Below, one piece after another: positions 33,954 through 43,416 of a DNA stretch of 64,000 bases. The stretch covers positions 1 to 64,000 of the forward strand of contig NZ_FNBO01000013.1 in the NCBI RefSeq assembly GCF_900102375.1. The letters are read 5' to 3'. A model generated the notes under the pieces. The model was not told the origin of the DNA and ran no database searches. It saw only the letters and a program-made list of their open reading frames with translations. The translations under genes and the position numbers were made by a program. This DNA is from Halorubrum xinjiangense (GTDB taxonomy: Archaea; Halobacteriota; Halobacteria; Halobacteriales; Haloferacaceae). Positions within the stretch are counted from its first letter, which is position 1. Each line of letters opens with the position of its first letter.

Positions 33954-35609
33954 ATGAGCGCTGACCGGTCCGTCCTCCGGCGGGCCATCGAGCGCGGCGA
34001 GCGGGACGGTGGCGCCATCGAGTTCAAGGAGCGGCTGACCCGGGAGGTCCACCTGGCCGACGGGCGCATGGAGTCGCTCGTGGCCCAGCTCCGCCACCGC
34101 GTCCTCTCGGGCGACGGCGAGGCGACCTACGTCCTCGGCGTCACCGACGACGGGGGGCTCGCCGGCGTCTCCCCCGAGGCCTTCTCGGAGACGATGGACG
34201 TGCTCTCGCTTTTGGCCGACGAGGCGGACGCACACATCGCCGACGTCGAGACGTGGAGCGCCGGCTCCGGCGGCGACGGCGACGAGGCGGGGCTGGTGGG
34301 CCTCGCCACGCTCCGCGACGGCGGCGTGTTCGAGGCCGACGAGGACCACCTCGTCGTCGGCACGGCGGGCCACGTCGACCACGGGAAGTCGACGCTCGTC
34401 GGGACGCTCGTCACCGGGCGCGCCGACGACGGGCAGGGCGGCACGCGGAGGTTCCTCGACGTCCAGCCCCACGAGGTCGAGCGGGGCCTGTCGGCCGACC
34501 TCTCGTACGCGGTGTACGGCTTCGACGACGACGCCGACGAGCCGGTGCGGATGGACAATCCCCACCGCAAGGCCGACCGCGCCGGCGTCGTCGAGGCGGC
34601 CGACCGGCTCGTCTCCTTCGTCGACACCGTCGGCCACGAGCCGTGGCTCCGGACGACGATCCGCGGGCTCGTCGGCCAGAAGCTCGACTACGGGCTCTTA
34701 GTCGTCGCAGCCGACGACGGCCCGACGAAGACGACCCGCGAACACCTCGGGATCCTCCTCGCGACCGAACTGCCGACGATCGTCGCGGTCACGAAGGCGG
34801 ACGCCGTGACCGACGAGCGGCTCGCGGAGGTGGAACGCGAGGTCGAGTCGATGCTCCGGGATGCGGGACAGACCCCGCTTTTAGTCGACCGCCACGGCGT
34901 CGACACCGCGGTCGCGGAGGTCGGCGACGGCGTCGTCCCCCTGCTGCGGACCAGCGCGGTGACGAAAGACGGGGTCGAGACGCTCGATCGCCTGTTCGAG
35001 CGCCTGCCGAAGCGCGCGACGCCCGACCGCGAGACGTTCCGGATGTACGTCGACCGCAGCTACAAGGTGACGGGCGTGGGCGCGGTCGCGTCCGGGACGG
35101 TGAACTCGGGGACCGTCGAGACCGGCGACGAACTCCTGCTCGGCCCCATGCCCGACGGCTCGTTCCGCGAGGTGGAGGTGCGGTCGATCGAGATGCACTA
35201 CCACCGGGTCGACAAGGCGACCGCCGGTCGGATCGTGGGCATCGCGCTGAAGGGCGTCGACGAGGCGGAGATCGAGCGCGGGATGGCCCTGATTCCCCGC
35301 GAGAGCGAGCCGGAGCCCGTCCGCGAGTTCGACGCCGAGGTGATGGTGTTGAACCATCCGACCCGGATCCAGGAGGGGTACGAACCGGTTGTTCACCTCG
35401 AAACCCTCTCCGAGGCGGCCGCGTTCTTCCCGGCGGACGGGCGGCTGCTCCCGGGCGACACGGGCGAGGCGCGCGTCCGGTTCAAGTTCCGACCGTACCT
35501 AATCGAGGAGGGACAGCGGTTCGTCTTCCGCGAGGGGTCGAGCAAGGGGGTTGGAACGGTGACCGACATCGCGGAGAGGGAACCCGAGGCGGCGGACGAC
35601 GAGCGCTGA
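33954..35609 (+). CDS. Translational-type GTPase (GTPBP1-like)
   Basis: 551 residues. An N-terminal domain of about 130 residues precedes a GTPase domain with G1 GTAGHVDHGKST, G3 DTVGHE and G4 TKAD, then elongation-factor-like beta-barrels (SYKVTGVGAVASGTVNSGTVETGDELLLGP). The order matches the GTPBP1/GTPBP2 branch of the EF-1alpha family, whose eukaryotic members work in ribosome rescue or mRNA decay; the archaeal role is unproven. The ATG at 33954 follows a TATA-like box (ACCGTTAAGCC) by about 30 bases; an upstream in-frame ATG precedes that box. Confidence 0.9.
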   Translation: MSADRSVLRRAIERGERDGGAIEFKERLTREVHLADGRMESLVAQLRHRVLSGDGEATYVLGVTDDGGLAGVSPEAFSETMDVLSLLADEADAHIADVETWSAGSGGDGDEAGLVGLATLRDGGVFEADEDHLVVGTAGHVDHGKSTLVGTLVTGRADDGQGGTRRFLDVQPHEVERGLSADLSYAVYGFDDDADEPVRMDNPHRKADRAGVVEAADRLVSFVDTVGHEPWLRTTIRGLVGQKLDYGLLVVAADDGPTKTTREHLGILLATELPTIVAVTKADAVTDERLAEVEREVESMLRDAGQTPLLVDRHGVDTAVAEVGDGVVPLLRTSAVTKDGVETLDRLFERLPKRATPDRETFRMYVDRSYKVTGVGAVASGTVNSGTVETGDELLLGPMPDGSFREVEVRSIEMHYHRVDKATAGRIVGIALKGVDEAEIERGMALIPRESEPEPVREFDAEVMVLNHPTRIQEGYEPVVHLETLSEAAAFFPADGRLLPGDTGEARVRFKFRPYLIEEGQRFVFREGSSKGVGTVTDIAEREPEAADDER

Positions 35610-35838
35610 CCGTCGTCTCGGTCGACTGTCGCCGCCCTCGGACCCGGAGCACTCCCGCAGCCCGCTTTCGGCGCGCGCGAGCAATAGTTTAACACATCTG
35701 ATTGATTTCTTTTGATAATCAGTCGAAGAATTTCGGATCGGTGTGGGATTTTTATCGATTCGGACGGCGTTTGTCGAGTAGAGATGTACAAAAAGACAGT
35801 GAGGCGAACAGAGGTGACCATACGGACAGGGCTACCCA

Positions 35839-35850
35839 AATACTTATAAG
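35839..35850 (+). promoter_or_regulatory. TATA box of the peptide transporter operon
   Basis: AATACTTATAAG lies with its centre about 28 bases before the ATG at 35873, the distance expected for a leaderless haloarchaeal mRNA. The 260-base gap before the operon is AT-rich from about 35690 on and holds no gene. Confidence 0.65.
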
Positions 35851-35872
35851 ATAGAAACAAGAGTTCGCCTAT

Positions 35873-37510
35873 ATGCGTCGACAACACACACAACGCATTT
35901 CGCGACGGAAGATCCTCGCCAGCGGTGCGGCCGGCACTTCCCTCCTGCTCGCCGGGTGTGCCGGCGGGGGAGACGGAAGCGACGGCGGCGACGGCTCCAA
36001 CGGCTCCAACGGCTCCGACGGCTCCGACGGCTCCGACGGCGGGAGCGCCCCGACCCTGTACTTCTCGCAGGTGAAGGGCCCGCTCGACCTCGACCCGGTG
36101 GTCCTGAACGACGTGCCGTCCGCCCAGATCGCGGGGCGGATATTCGACGGCATTTACGAGTACGACGACGCCCTCGGTATCCAGCCGAAGATCGCCGCCG
36201 AACAGCCCACGGTCGAACGCGAAGGCGAGCGGTACATCGTCCCGATCCGCGAGGACGCCGAGTTCCAGAACGGCGATCCCGTCACCGCGGAAGACGTCAT
36301 CCACACGATGCTCGCTCCCGTCGAGGAGGAGACGGGGAACGCCTCCGAGGTCGACATGGTCGACACGGCAGAGGCGATCGACGAACACACGGTACAGTTC
36401 GATCTCTCGTACCCCTACGGGGCGTTCACCATCGCGATGATCCGCAGCGTGGTCAACGCCTCGGTGCGGCAGGAAGACACGGAGGCGTACAACCAGGAGC
36501 CGGTCACCTCCGGGCCGTTCCAGCTCGTCGAGTGGGAGCCGGAAGACTACGCGACCGTCGAGCGCTGGGACGACTACTGGGACGGCGACAACCTCCCGGA
36601 GATCGGGGGAATCGAGTTCGAGCCGATCGAGGAGCAGACCACCCGCGTGACCGAGCTCGAGACGGGGAACGTCGACATCATCGAGACGATCCCGCCGCAG
36701 CTGTACGAGACGGTCGAGGGGAACCAGAACGCCAGCGTCACCGAAGTCCCGGGGATCGGATACTTCTACCTGGCGTTTAACTGCGGCGAGGGACCGACGA
36801 GCGACCCGCTCGTCCGAGAGGCGGTCGACTACTGCGTCTCGATGGACCAGGCGGTCGAGAACTTCGTCGAACCGGCCGGCGTGCGGCAGTACAGTCCGTA
36901 CCCGGCCTCGATCTCCGAGGAGTGGGACTTCCCCGTCGACGAGTGGTCCGACATCCAGCACGGCCAGGACCTCGAAGAGGCGCAGGCGCTGTTCGACGAG
37001 GCCGGCGTGCCGATGGACTACAACTGGCGGATCATCGTCCCGCCGGACGACAAGCGGGAACAGATCGGCATCTCGATCGGCGACGGCCTCCAGAACGCCG
37101 GCTTCGAGAACGTGGAGGTCCAGCGACTCGACTGGGGGACGTTCCTCGACGCGTACGTCACCGGCAGCGAGGACGACTTCAACATGTACACGCTCGGCTG
37201 GTCCGGCTCTCCGGACCCGGACACGTTCGCGTACAACCTGTTGAGCCAGGAGACGGAGGGCGTCACCAACGGGACGTTCCACGGGTACGACGAGGCCTCC
37301 GAGATGCTGACGCAGGCCCGCGAGTCCGCCGACCGAGAGGAGCGCCGCCAGCTGTACATCGACGCGACGACGACGCTGCTCGAGGGGCGCGTCCACCTTC
37401 CCGCGTACAACCTGAACAACTCCTACGGCGTCCGCAACGCCGTCGAGGGCTTCAGCGCGCACCCGATCTCCTCGGAGATCCAGATGGACGACGTCACGGT
37501 TAGCCGGTAA
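35873..37510 (+). CDS. dppA: Dipeptide/oligopeptide ABC transporter substrate-binding lipoprotein
   Basis: 545 residues of the SBP_bac_5 family. Tat signal ISRRKILAS (R11-R12) with lipobox Cys29 (LLLAGC), then a Gly/Ser/Asn/Asp linker to about residue 58 that lifts the binding domain off the membrane. The lobes run in the normal order (TLYFSQVKGPLDLDP ... GRIFDGIYEYDD ... FQNGDPVTAEDV ... WSGSPDPDTFAYN ... VHLPAYNLNNSYGVRN). It is the first gene of a complete importer operon and delivers peptides, or possibly another solute handled by this family, to the DppBC permease. Confidence 0.92.
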   Translation: MRRQHTQRISRRKILASGAAGTSLLLAGCAGGGDGSDGGDGSNGSNGSDGSDGSDGGSAPTLYFSQVKGPLDLDPVVLNDVPSAQIAGRIFDGIYEYDDALGIQPKIAAEQPTVEREGERYIVPIREDAEFQNGDPVTAEDVIHTMLAPVEEETGNASEVDMVDTAEAIDEHTVQFDLSYPYGAFTIAMIRSVVNASVRQEDTEAYNQEPVTSGPFQLVEWEPEDYATVERWDDYWDGDNLPEIGGIEFEPIEEQTTRVTELETGNVDIIETIPPQLYETVEGNQNASVTEVPGIGYFYLAFNCGEGPTSDPLVREAVDYCVSMDQAVENFVEPAGVRQYSPYPASISEEWDFPVDEWSDIQHGQDLEEAQALFDEAGVPMDYNWRIIVPPDDKREQIGISIGDGLQNAGFENVEVQRLDWGTFLDAYVTGSEDDFNMYTLGWSGSPDPDTFAYNLLSQETEGVTNGTFHGYDEASEMLTQARESADREERRQLYIDATTTLLEGRVHLPAYNLNNSYGVRNAVEGFSAHPISSEIQMDDVTVSR

Positions 37511-37723
37511 TCCGGGTGAGAGGCGAGACGCAGCCGCCGCGTCTCGTTCGGAGCCGACAAACGAACGCAGGGAGTTCTCGGCGCGGCGGCGAACGCGGAT
37601 CCTCCCGGGCGGTCGCGGCCGCGTTCGACCGTCCGTCTGCGGCCGTCGTATCCGCGCGTCGGCGGGAGCGAAACGGATAAGCGACAGCAAAAACCGAATC
37701 GAAGCAACGAGGAATCCACGACA

Positions 37724-38719
37724 GTGAGTCTACTTCGGTACACACTCCGGCGAATCGCACAGGCGATACCTGTGCTGATAGGTATCGTGACGATAACGTT
37801 CTTCCTGGCAAACCAGATCCCCGGCGATCCGGTCGACATTATGTTGGGACCGACCCCGGCACAGGAGCAAGTCGAGGCGATTCGCGCCCAGTACGGGCTC
37901 GACCGCCCGATACACGAGCGGTACCTCACGTATCTCGCGGGCGTCGCGACGGGCGATCTCGGACTCAGCATCTACTACGACCGCCCCGTTCTCGAAATGA
38001 TCCTGCTCCGGCTCCCGGTGACGCTGCTGCTTATGCTGTCGGCGTTCGCGTTCGCGATCGTTACCGCGATTCCGCTCGGCGTTATCTCGGCGAAGCGGCG
38101 GAACGAGCCGGCCGACCACGTCTCCCGGATCGTCTCGCTCATCGGCGTCTCGACGCCGTCGTTCTGGATCGGGCTGGTGTTGATCATCGTCTTCGCGTTC
38201 CACCTCGGGTGGTTCCCCGCGCGGGGGCTCGTCCTCCCGTGGGAGAACCCGGCGGACGTTCGCGGCGCGGCGACGCAGTTCGAGGTGATACGCCAGTCGG
38301 TACACCACCTCTTCCTCCCGATGATCGGGCTCGGAACGCTCCAGATGGCGCAGATCACGCGGATAGAGCGCTCGTCGATGGTCGACTCGCTCCAGGGCGA
38401 GTACGTGAAGCTCGCCCGGGCGTACGGCGTGCCCGAGTCGACGATCGTCCGCAAACACGCGTTCCAGGTCGCACAGCTCCCGGTGATCACCATCATCGGC
38501 CTCGGGCTGTCGACCGCGCTCGGCGGCGCCGTCCTCACGGAGACCGTCTTCGAGATCCAGGGGATGGGCCGGCTGATCATCACGGCGATCAACAACCAGG
38601 ACTACCAGCTGATTATGGGGACGACGCTCGTGTTCGGGTTCGTCTACGTGATCGGCGTGATCATCACGGACATCACGTACAGCTACCTCGACCCGCGGGT
38701 CACCTACGGTGACGACTGA
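37724..38719 (+). CDS. dppB: Peptide ABC transporter permease DppB
   Basis: 331 residues, starting at GTG. The N-terminus (YTLRRIAQAIPVLIGIVTITFFLANQIPGDPV) is the conserved first TM of DppB/OppB, and EYVKLARAYGVPESTIVRKHAF is the EAA loop that contacts the ATPases. Six TM segments are expected. A gap of 213 bases separates it from dppA; its stop overlaps the ATG of dppC (TGATG). Confidence 0.94.
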   Translation: MSLLRYTLRRIAQAIPVLIGIVTITFFLANQIPGDPVDIMLGPTPAQEQVEAIRAQYGLDRPIHERYLTYLAGVATGDLGLSIYYDRPVLEMILLRLPVTLLLMLSAFAFAIVTAIPLGVISAKRRNEPADHVSRIVSLIGVSTPSFWIGLVLIIVFAFHLGWFPARGLVLPWENPADVRGAATQFEVIRQSVHHLFLPMIGLGTLQMAQITRIERSSMVDSLQGEYVKLARAYGVPESTIVRKHAFQVAQLPVITIIGLGLSTALGGAVLTETVFEIQGMGRLIITAINNQDYQLIMGTTLVFGFVYVIGVIITDITYSYLDPRVTYGDD

Positions 38720-39708
38720 TGTCGATTAACAGCGCAACTTCGGACGACGACACGCCGGACGGCGACGACGAGAGCGGCGGCGGGCCGGGGGAGGTCGAGG
38801 CCCGCGTCGGCCTGCGGTACACGTTAAAGCAGGTCAGACAGGACACGACGGCGCGGATCGGGACCTACATCGTCGGCTTCATCACCTTCGTCGCGGCGTT
38901 CGCCGCGTTCGACTACTACGTCCTCGATTACGCGATCGCGGAGGCGCTGCTGTACAACCCCGAGGCCGACCCGCAGAACGTGCGGCGCCTCCTCCCGCCG
39001 GTCGGCTTGGAGAACCAGTTCGGCCAGGGCGTGATCGAACACCCGCTCGGCACCGACCACCGCGGGCGAGACATCCTCTCGCGGACGATCTACGGGACGC
39101 GGATCGCGATGACGGTCGGGTTCCTCGCGACCGCCATCGGCCTCGGCGGCGGCACGGTCATCGGCGCGGTCTCCGGCTACTACGGCGGCTGGATCGACGA
39201 CGTGCTCCAGCGCGTCACCGAGACGATCTACGCGATCCCGTTCCTCGTCTTAGTCATCGCGTTCATGACCGCGTTCGGCCGCGACCTCACCTTCGCGATG
39301 ATCGGCGTCGGGATCACGGCGGTCCCCGTGTTCAACCGGCTTATCCGGTCGCGCGTCGTCTCCATCCGCGAGGAGGACTACGTCGAGGCCGCCCGGGCCG
39401 CCGGGGTGAAAGACCGGAACATCATCTTCCGGCACATCATCCCGAACAGCTTCGCCCCGGTGTTGGTCCAGGCGACGCTCCAGGTCGGCGTGAGCATCCT
39501 CATCGTCGCCGGCCTCTCGTTCCTCGGCTTCGGCGCGCAGCCGCCGACGCCGTCGTGGGGACAGATGCTGTCCGCCTCGCGGGGGTACATGCTCCCCGCG
39601 CCGACGTTCAGCATCTTCCCCGGGATCGCCATTCTGATCACCGTCATCGGCTTCAACATCCTCGGCGACGGTCTGCAGGACGCCCTCGATCCGCGGATTA
39701 ACAACTGA
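38719..39708 (+). CDS. dppC: Peptide ABC transporter permease DppC
   Basis: 329 residues. An acidic cytoplasmic tail of about 35 residues precedes TM1 (YIVGFITFVAAFAAFDYYVL). The motif HPLGTDHRGRDILSRTIYGTRI is typical of DppC, and DYVEAARAAGVKDRNIIFRHIIPNS is the EAA loop. It forms the heterodimeric channel with DppB. The next gene starts one base after its stop. Confidence 0.94.
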   Translation: MSINSATSDDDTPDGDDESGGGPGEVEARVGLRYTLKQVRQDTTARIGTYIVGFITFVAAFAAFDYYVLDYAIAEALLYNPEADPQNVRRLLPPVGLENQFGQGVIEHPLGTDHRGRDILSRTIYGTRIAMTVGFLATAIGLGGGTVIGAVSGYYGGWIDDVLQRVTETIYAIPFLVLVIAFMTAFGRDLTFAMIGVGITAVPVFNRLIRSRVVSIREEDYVEAARAAGVKDRNIIFRHIIPNSFAPVLVQATLQVGVSILIVAGLSFLGFGAQPPTPSWGQMLSASRGYMLPAPTFSIFPGIAILITVIGFNILGDGLQDALDPRINN

Positions 39709-39709
39709 T

Positions 39710-40831
39710 ATGAGCGAACCACTACTCAGCGTACGCGATCTCAAGACACAGTTCTTCACGGAGGACGGCACGGTCCGCGCCGTCGACGGCATCTCCTTCG
39801 ACGTTCACGAGGGAGAGATCGTCGGACTCGTCGGGGAGTCGGGCGCCGGGAAGTCCGTCGCGACCTCCAGTATCCTTCGGCTCGTCGACAGCCCCGGCGA
39901 GATCGTCGGCGGCGAGATCGAGTTCAAAGGCGAGACGATCTTCGGCCTCGAAGAGGGCGACGACGGCGAGTTGCGCCCGCGCGACCAGATGCTCACGGAG
40001 ACGGAGATGCGAAAGCGGATCCGCGGCCGTGAGATCGCGATCATCTTCCAGGACCCGATGGAGTCGTTGAACCCCGTGTTCACTATCGGGGGACAGCTCC
40101 GGGAGTTCATCGAGATCAACCGCGACCTCGACGCGGGCGAGGCGAAACAAGAGGCGATAGACATGCTCAGAGAGGTCGGGATCCCCGCCCCGGAGTCGCG
40201 GTACGACGAGTACCCGCACCAGTTCTCCGGCGGGATGCGACAGCGCGTGCTCATCGCGATGGCGCTCGCCTGCCAGCCCGATCTGATTATCGCCGACGAG
40301 CCGACGACCGCGCTCGACGTCACCGTCGAGGGCGAAATCTTAGAGATGGTGAAAGATCTTCAAGAGAAGTACGACACGTCGTTCATCTGGGTCACCCACG
40401 ACATGAGCGTCGTCGCGGAGATCTGCGACCGGGTGAACGTGATGTACCTCGGCGAGATCATCGAGCAGGCCGAGGTGGACGACCTGTTTTACGACACGAA
40501 ACACCCGTACACGTCGGCGCTGCTCGACTCGATGCCGCGGCCGGACGAGACGCTCGACGAGCTCAGGCCGATACAGGGAGTGATGCCGGAGGCGATCGAC
40601 CCGCCCGCCGGCTGTCGGTTCCACTCGCGGTGTCCCGAGGCTCGGGAGGTGTGCCGCGAGGTCCACCCCGAGCCGCGGGACCTGAGCGAGGCGGGGGAGG
40701 CGCCGCACACGGCCGCCTGCGTGAAACACGACGCGTTCGACGTCGGGTACGACGAGAGCCCGCCGATCGAGACGCGGGCCACCGGCGGGTTCTCCGCCGG
40801 GTTCACCGAGACCGGGGGTGAGGCGGAATGA
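39710..40831 (+). CDS. dppD: Peptide ABC transporter ATP-binding protein DppD
   Basis: 373 residues. Walker [10 protein letters not shown]-loop [15 protein letters not shown] signature FSGGMRQRV, Walker [14 protein letters not shown] and switch His in VTHDMS are all intact. The C-terminal oligopeptide-transport motif holds the cysteine cluster [15 protein letters not shown] ... AACVKHD. It pairs with DppF to power import. It overlaps dppF by four bases (ATGA). Confidence 0.95.
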   Translation: MSEPLLSVRDLKTQFFTEDGTVRAVDGISFDVHEGEIVGLVGESGAGKSVATSSILRLVDSPGEIVGGEIEFKGETIFGLEEGDDGELRPRDQMLTETEMRKRIRGREIAIIFQDPMESLNPVFTIGGQLREFIEINRDLDAGEAKQEAIDMLREVGIPAPESRYDEYPHQFSGGMRQRVLIAMALACQPDLIIADEPTTALDVTVEGEILEMVKDLQEKYDTSFIWVTHDMSVVAEICDRVNVMYLGEIIEQAEVDDLFYDTKHPYTSALLDSMPRPDETLDELRPIQGVMPEAIDPPAGCRFHSRCPEAREVCREVHPEPRDLSEAGEAPHTAACVKHDAFDVGYDESPPIETRATGGFSAGFTETGGEAE

Positions 40832-42192
40832 CCGAGGTCGGCCCGCCGGAGTCGGACCCCGAAGCGCTGTTACAGGTCCGGGACCTGTGCAAGTACTTCG
40901 ACAACGAGAGCGGGCTGCTGGCCGGCGTCCAGTTCGACGACGAGTTCCCGTACGTCTCGCGGTCGACGTCGGACGTCCGCGCCGTCGACGGCGTGAGCTT
41001 CGACATCAAGGAGGGCGAGACGCTCGGGCTCGTCGGCGAGTCCGGCTGCGGGAAGTCGACGCTCGCGCGCACCGTCCTCCGGCTGCTCGAACCGACCAGC
41101 GGGAGCGTCTACTTCCAGGGGGAGGACCTCGCGTCGCTGTCCGGCGAGCCGCTGCGGCGGATGCGGAAGGACATGCAGATGATCTTCCAGGACCCGCAGT
41201 CGTCGCTCGACCCCCGGATGAAGGTCGGTCCCATCGTCGAGGAGCCGATGAAGGCCCACGACATGCTCGACGAGGAGGGGCGGGAGGCCCGCGCCAAGGA
41301 GCTGTTAGAGAAGGTCGGGCTCGACCCGCAACACTACAACCGCTACCCGCACGCGTTCTCCGGCGGGCAGCGCCAGCGCGTGAACCTCGCGCGGGCGCTG
41401 TCGGTGAACCCCGACTTCATCGTCTGCGACGAGCCCGTGTCGGCGCTCGACGTGTCGATCCAGGCGCAGGTCCTCAACACGATGGAGGAGCTACAGGAGG
41501 AGTTCGACCTCACGTACCTGTTCATCGCACACGACCTGAGCGTCATCCGCCACATCTCGGACCGCGTGGCGGTGATGTACCTCGGGAACATCGTCGAGTT
41601 AGCCGACAAGGAGGAGCTGTTCGAGAACCCGAAACACCCGTACACCCGGGCGCTGCTCGACGCCATCCCCGTTCCGGACCCGAGAAGCGGCGGGCGGACG
41701 GCGCTTCTGTCCGGCGACGTCCCGTCGCCGATCGACCCGCCCTCCGGCTGCCGGTTCCGGACGCGGTGTCCGAAGGTGATCCAGCCGGACGAGTACGACA
41801 TGACGGAGGAGGCCTGGCGGAACGTCGTGACGTTCCAGCGGGCGGTCGAGCGTCGGTCGTTCGAGGAGACCGACCCGGACGCCCTCCGGAGCCGGTTCTT
41901 CGACGACGCGCTGCCGAGCGGCGACGCCGGCACCCTGCTCGACGAGGCGCTCGGCCACGTCGAGCGCGACGAGTTTGAGGACGCGGAGCGGATTCTCGTC
42001 GAGCGGTTCGCGGACCAGAGCGTCTGCGCGACGGCGACGCCCGCCTACGAGGTGCCGTCTGACCGCACCGACGGCCGTCACTACGCGGCGTGTCACCTGC
42101 GGCGCGACGAGGCGGTCGCGAGCGCCGTCGACGAGGCCGCGGTGGGCGGCGCGGTCCGCCCCGGCGCGGAAGCGCCCGAAGCCGACGACTGA
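40828..42192 (+). CDS. dppF: Peptide ABC transporter ATP-binding protein DppF with long C-terminal insertion
   Basis: 454 residues, about 100 more than usual. Walker A GESGCGKS, signature FSGGQRQRV, Walker [14 protein letters not shown] and IAHDLS are intact. Two insertions are visible: a segment near residue 30-50 before the core ([20 protein letters not shown]) and about 95 residues inside the C-terminal cysteine motif, between [11 protein letters not shown] and [12 protein letters not shown] ... YAACHL. The inserted part is helical and acidic. Last gene of the operon. Confidence 0.93.
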   Translation: MTEVGPPESDPEALLQVRDLCKYFDNESGLLAGVQFDDEFPYVSRSTSDVRAVDGVSFDIKEGETLGLVGESGCGKSTLARTVLRLLEPTSGSVYFQGEDLASLSGEPLRRMRKDMQMIFQDPQSSLDPRMKVGPIVEEPMKAHDMLDEEGREARAKELLEKVGLDPQHYNRYPHAFSGGQRQRVNLARALSVNPDFIVCDEPVSALDVSIQAQVLNTMEELQEEFDLTYLFIAHDLSVIRHISDRVAVMYLGNIVELADKEELFENPKHPYTRALLDAIPVPDPRSGGRTALLSGDVPSPIDPPSGCRFRTRCPKVIQPDEYDMTEEAWRNVVTFQRAVERRSFEETDPDALRSRFFDDALPSGDAGTLLDEALGHVERDEFEDAERILVERFADQSVCATATPAYEVPSDRTDGRHYAACHLRRDEAVASAVDEAAVGGAVRPGAEAPEADD

Positions 42193-42295
42193 CCGTTCTC
42201 GCCTTGCGCGACTGACCGTTCCCGCGTTTCGCGACTGACGGCCTCGCTTTTCGCTGGAGGGTTCGGCGGAGAAATCGACCGCGGGCCGGCGACGA

Positions 42296-42793
42296 CTATC
42301 GAACCCGGATCTGCGTGGCGTCCTCGTGGCGCTCGTCGGCGCCGGGGACCGGGACGAAGACGGAGACAGTGTGCTCCCCGCGCTCGGCCCGGACCGATCG
42401 GTCAAGCCCGTCGTCGCCGGTGCGGCGGAATCGGCCGTTCCACGTGGCCGTCGCGCGCTTCGTCTCGCCGGCCCGGAGCGACAGCGCGGACTCCTCGGCG
42501 CGCACGTAGCGCCGCTCGTCGGTGGCCTCGACGACGCCGTCGACCGCCCACCCCCACAGGCGGCGGGTCGTCGTGGGGACCTCGATCGGGACCGGCAGCC
42601 GGTTGCGGATTGAGACGGTGATCGCGACCGGCTCGTCGGCCGCGTACTCGGCGGCGTCCGTGCTGACGGTCACGTCGATCGCTCGCCGCGCGATCGCCCG
42701 CGGCACCACGCGGCCGAGGGCGTCGGAGAGGTAGTTCTTCGTCTCGTCGAAGCCGGTTCGGTCCGGCTGCCTGTCGTGACGTCTGTCGACCAT
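42296..42793 (-). CDS. Haloarchaeal beta-sandwich protein, function unknown
   Basis: 165 residues. After a 40-residue polar N-terminus the protein reads like one Ig/CARDB-type beta-sandwich: VTVSTDAAEYAADEPVAITVSIRNRLPVPIEV, LSLRAGETKRATATWNG, HTVSVFVPVPG. There is no signal peptide. I know no function. The ATG at 42793 gives the conserved beginning; the upstream frame runs into the next gene. Confidence 0.65.
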   Translation of the reverse strand: MVDRRHDRQPDRTGFDETKNYLSDALGRVVPRAIARRAIDVTVSTDAAEYAADEPVAITVSIRNRLPVPIEVPTTTRRLWGWAVDGVVEATDERRYVRAEESALSLRAGETKRATATWNGRFRRTGDDGLDRSVRAERGEHTVSVFVPVPGADERHEDATQIRVR

Positions 42794-42861
42794 GTGCGTT
42801 CTGAAAGCGGGGAATCGGGCGCTTCGGCCGCCGTTCGGGTCGCGGTAGGCGGTTCGCGGTA

Positions 42862-43260
42862 CTAAGCGTTCGGGTCGGCACCGGGCGAGGAGTCGGCGTC
42901 GCCGGAGCCCGATCGGTCGCCGTCGACCACCTCGACGAGCTCCATCAGGGGGTACCCGTCTTTCATCGCCATCCGCGTGCGAACCGTGACGCCCTCGTAG
43001 GCGATCCGCATCCGGACGTCCATCAGCGAGCCGGTGAGCTCGGTGTAGCCGTTCTCGTGGTCGATCGCGTCGGCGACGCGGTCGTCGCGGATCGACACGT
43101 CGACCGCCTCGCAGTGCGGCTGGTTCTCGATCGACTCCGCCATCGCGGCCTCCAGGCTCCGCGTGCTGGACGGGCTGACGGGCGTGCCGGCGAACTGGTG
43201 GTACAGCGAGCCGAACTTGATCCCCGCCTCGAAACACGCCTGCTGGGCGTCGGTTGCCAT
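42862..43260 (-). CDS. mptD: Archaeal dihydroneopterin aldolase (MptD)
   Basis: 132 residues. The N-terminus CFEAGIKFGSLYHQFAGTPVS and ENQPHCEAVDVSI match archaeal-type dihydroneopterin aldolase (DUF372), which cleaves dihydroneopterin to 6-hydroxymethyldihydropterin for folate or methanopterin synthesis. The last 20 residues form an acidic low-complexity tail. The start at 43260 (MATDAQQACFE) is the one that fits the family. Confidence 0.85.
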   Translation of the reverse strand: MATDAQQACFEAGIKFGSLYHQFAGTPVSPSSTRSLEAAMAESIENQPHCEAVDVSIRDDRVADAIDHENGYTELTGSLMDVRMRIAYEGVTVRTRMAMKDGYPLMELVEVVDGDRSGSGDADSSPGADPNA

Positions 43261-43416
43261 GGGGATACTCCGGCGGCGGCGGGCAAAGAACGTTCGGCGG
43301 TGAGCGGCGGCGTCGTCAGAGATGGGGGCGCCGTCAGGGATAGGGAACGTCGTCATGGATAGTGGGCGTCGTCATCGAGCGGAAGGGGTTAGGTCCGCCG
43401 GCGGAAACCGGGTGGT

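Noticed and set aside
35393-37690. 765-residue open frame on the minus strand
   Set aside because: It lies opposite dppA and part of the GTPase gene, both with clear family motifs; the long frame is a by-product of high GC in third codon positions.
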